DNA of 50,162 nt, from NCBI GenBank assembly GCA_934593275.1, contig CAKTQE010000009.1, positions 1 through 50,162 of the forward strand. Direction: 5' to 3'. Below are positions 47,596-50,162 of this stretch, piece after piece. Every line of letters begins with the position of its first letter. Within the stretch, counting starts at the first letter, position 1. Made by a program: the position numbers and the translations under genes. Origin of the DNA: an uncultured Oscillospiraceae bacterium (GTDB lineage Bacteria > Bacillota > Clostridia > Oscillospirales > Oscillospiraceae). The notes beneath the pieces are model-generated. The model saw nothing but the letters and a program-made list of their open reading frames with translations. It had not been told where the DNA came from and did no database searches.

Positions 47596-49062
47596 TCAGG
47601 ATTCGTATTTTGGCTCACAGGTCAGGTTGACACCCAAACGCCTGAACATATTGATGTCCACGCTGGACAGCAGCACCGAGGAATGGACCTCGCACCCCCG
47701 CAGAGAGCCAAGCTGCTCCATGGCCAGTTCTGCCGTGGGGTTGGTGGCAGCGGAAATGGACAGGGCGATCAGGGTTTCATCCGTATGGAGTCTGGGGTTG
47801 CGGTTGCCCAGGTGATCCACTTTCAGGTGCTGAATGGGGTCCAACACCGCCGGGGCGATGAGGTGCAGCTCGTCCGGGATGCCCGCCAGGGCTTTCAGGG
47901 CGTTCAGCAGCAACGCCGAGGACGCACCCAAAAGGTCCGAAGTCCGGCCCGTGATGATCCGCCCGTCAGCAAGCTCCATGGCCGCCGCAGGGCCGCCGGT
48001 CTCCTGCGCCCGTTTGAGAGCCGGGGCAATGACACTGCGCTCCTCCGGTCGGACACCGGCCTTTTTCATCAGCATTTCCAGCTTGAAAACCACCTCGTCC
48101 GAGGTCTTTCCCTTTTTCTGGTCTTCCAAGGCCGTATAATATCTGCGGATGATCTCCTGCCGGGAGGCAAAACAAGCCGCCTCGTCATCCACAATGCAGT
48201 TGCCCACCATGTTGACACCCATATCCGTGGGGGACTTATAGGGGCAGTAGCCCAAGATCTTCTCAAAAATGGCCACCAGCACCGGGAAGGCTTCCACATC
48301 CCGGTTGTAATTCACGGTGGTGACCCCGTAGGCTTCCAGATGGAAGGGGTCAATCATGTTCACATCGTTTAAGTCCGCCGTGGCCGCCTCATAGGCCAGG
48401 TTCACCGGATGATTCAGGGGGACATTCCAAATGGGGAAGGTTTCAAATTTGGCATAGCCCGCCGTATTCCCCCGCTCATGCTCGTGGTAGAGCTGGCTTA
48501 AACAGGTGGCCAGTTTTCCGCTGCCGGGTCCGGGGGCCGTCACCACCACCAGGGAACGGGTGGTCTCAATGTAGTCATTCTTGCCGAAGCCATCCTGGCT
48601 TACCACAAAGGCGGTATTGGAGGGGTAGCCCTCAATGCCGTAGTGGTGGTACACCCGGATGCCCATGCCCTCCAACCGGGACTGGAATGCTTTGGCCGCC
48701 ATATTGTCGTGATACCGGGTCAACACCACGCTGGACACGTAGAGTCCAAAGTTTCTGAAAATGTTGATCAGCCGGATCACATCCAGGTCATAGGTAATGC
48801 CCAGGTCTCCACGGATCTTATTCTTTTCAATGTCCCCGGTGTTGATGGCAATGACCATCTCCACCTGGTCTTTCATTTGCAGCAGCATCCGCAGCTTGCT
48901 GTCCGGCTGGAAGCCGGGAAGCACCCGGGAGGCATGATTGTCGTCATACAGTTTGCCGCCGAATTCCAGATATAGCTTGCCGCCAAACTGGGCGATCCGC
49001 TCCCGGATGTGGCTGGACTGCATCTGCAAGTATTTATCGTTATCGAACGCCTTGTGAACCAT
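47596..49062 (-). CDS. DUF1846 domain protein
   Basis: A 488-residue cytosolic protein of the DUF1846 family: AFDNDKYLQMQSSHIRERIA, LYLEFGGKLYDDNHASRVLP, TAPGPGSGKLATCLSQLYHE and NYNRDVEAFPVL. The GPGSGK loop resembles a phosphate-binding loop; structures exist, but the biochemical role is unproven. The start at 49062 has GAGG nine bases upstream (the TTG at 49080 has none). It may be in one operon with lrgAB. Confidence 0.9.
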   Translation of the reverse strand: MVHKAFDNDKYLQMQSSHIRERIAQFGGKLYLEFGGKLYDDNHASRVLPGFQPDSKLRMLLQMKDQVEMVIAINTGDIEKNKIRGDLGITYDLDVIRLINIFRNFGLYVSSVVLTRYHDNMAAKAFQSRLEGMGIRVYHHYGIEGYPSNTAFVVSQDGFGKNDYIETTRSLVVVTAPGPGSGKLATCLSQLYHEHERGNTAGYAKFETFPIWNVPLNHPVNLAYEAATADLNDVNMIDPFHLEAYGVTTVNYNRDVEAFPVLVAIFEKILGYCPYKSPTDMGVNMVGNCIVDDEAACFASRQEIIRRYYTALEDQKKGKTSDEVVFKLEMLMKKAGVRPEERSVIAPALKRAQETGGPAAAMELADGRIITGRTSDLLGASSALLLNALKALAGIPDELHLIAPAVLDPIQHLKVDHLGNRNPRLHTDETLIALSISAATNPTAELAMEQLGSLRGCEVHSSVLLSSVDINMFRRLGVNLTCEPKYES

Positions 49063-49154
49063 GATAGCCGCCTCTTTCAACTCTTAATCAACTGGTTTAT
49101 TATACCGAGTTTCGCCGTAAAACGCAATACAGCCGGGACAGAAAATTTACAACC

Positions 49155-49183
49155 TTTTCATCCTTGATTCTCTGTGCTATAAT
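49155..49183 (+). promoter_or_regulatory. Promoter of the alpha/beta hydrolase gene
   Basis: TTTTCA (49155-49160), 17-bp spacer, TATAAT (49178-49183), 36 bp before the start codon. Confidence 0.55.
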
Positions 49184-49219
49184 TTCCTCAAAAGACTTAT
49201 TATAATAGGAGGGATTTGT

Positions 49220-50005
49220 ATGAACCGTCCCTTTCCTGTGATGGTCCGGGAATGGTTTGATACCAATCGAAAAAATCAATATGCTCTGAAACCCTACCTG
49301 GTCCAGGACGGCCAGGTGCATCCCGTGGCCGTCATCTGCCCTGGCGGCGGCTATCGGCGGATTTGCAGCTTCATCGAGGGCCACCCCTACGCCAAGGCTT
49401 TGAACCGCCTGGGCTATCACGCCGTAGTGGTCTATTACCGCGTCCGGGAGGAAGCCCTCTTCCCTAACCCCCAGGACGATCTGGCCCGGGCGGTCCGGGA
49501 AGTTCTCTCCCACGCCCAGGACTGGAAGCTGGATACAACCGGCTACTCCCTCTGGGGTTCCTCCGCCGGGGGCCACCTGGCAGGCTCCTTTGGCACCGAG
49601 TCCATGGGCTACAAACACTACCATCTTCCCAAACCTGGGGCCATCATCCTCAGCTACCCCGTGGTATCCATGGGTGAAAAAGCCCACCCCGGCAGCCGGA
49701 ATTTTCTCCTAGGCCCCCACCCCACCCCAGAAATGATTCAAAAAACCAGCCTGGAATGCCAGATCACCCCCGCCTATCCCCCCACATTCCTGTGGTGGGG
49801 CGACAAAGACGAATGCGTCGACCCGGACAACAGCCGGATGCTGCAAGCCGCCCTGGAAGCAAACCACATCCCCTGCCAATGCCGGGAATACCCAAACGTC
49901 ACCCACGGCGTCGGCTTGGGCCTAGGCCTCCCCTGTGAGGGCTGGTTTGAAGACGCGGTAGCGTTCTGGGAAACCGTGACCCGTAAGACAAAACAAATGC
50001 AGTGA
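49220..50005 (+). CDS. Alpha/beta hydrolase (acetylesterase-like)
   Basis: A 261-residue cytosolic hydrolase. The oxyanion loop is CPGGGYRRIC, the nucleophile Ser lies in WGSSAGGHLAG, the acid is probably Asp in GDKDECVDPDN and the base His in NVTHGVGLG. The order and length match BD-FAE/axeA-type esterases that remove acetyl groups from sugars or xylan. AGGAGG precedes ATG 49220. It stands alone and divergent from the DUF1846 gene. Confidence 0.88.
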   Translation: MNRPFPVMVREWFDTNRKNQYALKPYLVQDGQVHPVAVICPGGGYRRICSFIEGHPYAKALNRLGYHAVVVYYRVREEALFPNPQDDLARAVREVLSHAQDWKLDTTGYSLWGSSAGGHLAGSFGTESMGYKHYHLPKPGAIILSYPVVSMGEKAHPGSRNFLLGPHPTPEMIQKTSLECQITPAYPPTFLWWGDKDECVDPDNSRMLQAALEANHIPCQCREYPNVTHGVGLGLGLPCEGWFEDAVAFWETVTRKTKQMQ

Positions 50006-50162
50006 AAAATACACCGAATTTTCCAATTTTATGAACACAAAACGGCGATAGATATGTTAAATAATCGGTATTTATAACAATTTTCATGTAGGGGCGGCAA
50101 CCTTGTCAAGAGAAACATAGGTAACACATAGGGAAGACACATGGGTTACAGTCTGCGGATGT
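50006..50162. other. Right-edge intergenic sequence
   Basis: 157 bp, AT-rich up to about 50090 and then GC-richer (AGGGGCGGC). No gene, terminator or repeat could be supported. Confidence 0.5.

Overview
The window looks like chromosome of a gut-type Clostridia bacterium (Oscillospirales-like) that carries the right-hand end of an integrated mobile element. Reasons: strong AGGAGG ribosome binding sites, classical TTGACA/TATAAT promoters, alanine/threonine-rich lipoprotein linkers, a GerMN lipoprotein, CooT, DUF3786 and DUF1846 proteins, a guanine-type riboswitch, and GC-rich codon use in the backbone. No species is claimed.

Positions 1 to about 16,090 are AT-richer and form the end of an integrative element, probably an ICE. 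The order is: the 3' end of a large unknown protein; a damaged IS66-family element (1184-3059); an export cluster on the minus strand (signal peptidase, lipoprotein, small secreted protein, two ABC-2 permeases, ATPase; 8234 down to 3571); an Agr-type quorum-sensing locus (agrA, agrC, agrB, agrD; 11447 down to 8516); two XRE regulators, a small zinc-ribbon KTR protein, an element-type sigma-like factor, an excisionase and a tyrosine integrase ending at 15689. Three 11-bp repeats flank the integrase. A tRNA-Thr(CGU) at 16133-16208 with its own terminator marks the backbone.

From 16.2 kb on, the backbone holds a family 4 uracil-DNA glycosylase with a catalytically degenerate D,D-carboxypeptidase-like protein; a two-component system with a GerMN lipoprotein, exoA and two small proteins; a second, minus-strand two-component system; a HAD hydrolase; a probable nickel-handling pair (CooT and a His-rich protein); a DUF3786 protein; an AlaA-like aminotransferase; a riboswitch-led purine operon (xpt plus a BMP-type nucleoside ABC transporter); surface and glycosyltransferase genes, one of them AT-rich; a carbohydrate ABC transporter next to malQ; lrgAB with a DUF1846 gene; and an alpha/beta hydrolase at the right end.

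Two observations stand out. First, the same LytTR-like half-site (AGTTGCGYT) lies exactly 30 bp upstream of the -10 position in front of agrB, the lepB export cluster and the KTR gene. This suggests that the element's Agr system controls its own signal and a secreted-protein/ABC-exporter module that resembles a bacteriocin locus. Second, two long imperfect hairpins of about 165 nt (27360-27522 and 28322-28486) sit just after promoters in the 5' leaders of two different genes. They share internal sequence blocks in the same orientation but have different, still paired, outer stems. They could be an unrecognised structured leader RNA or a diverged palindromic mobile repeat.
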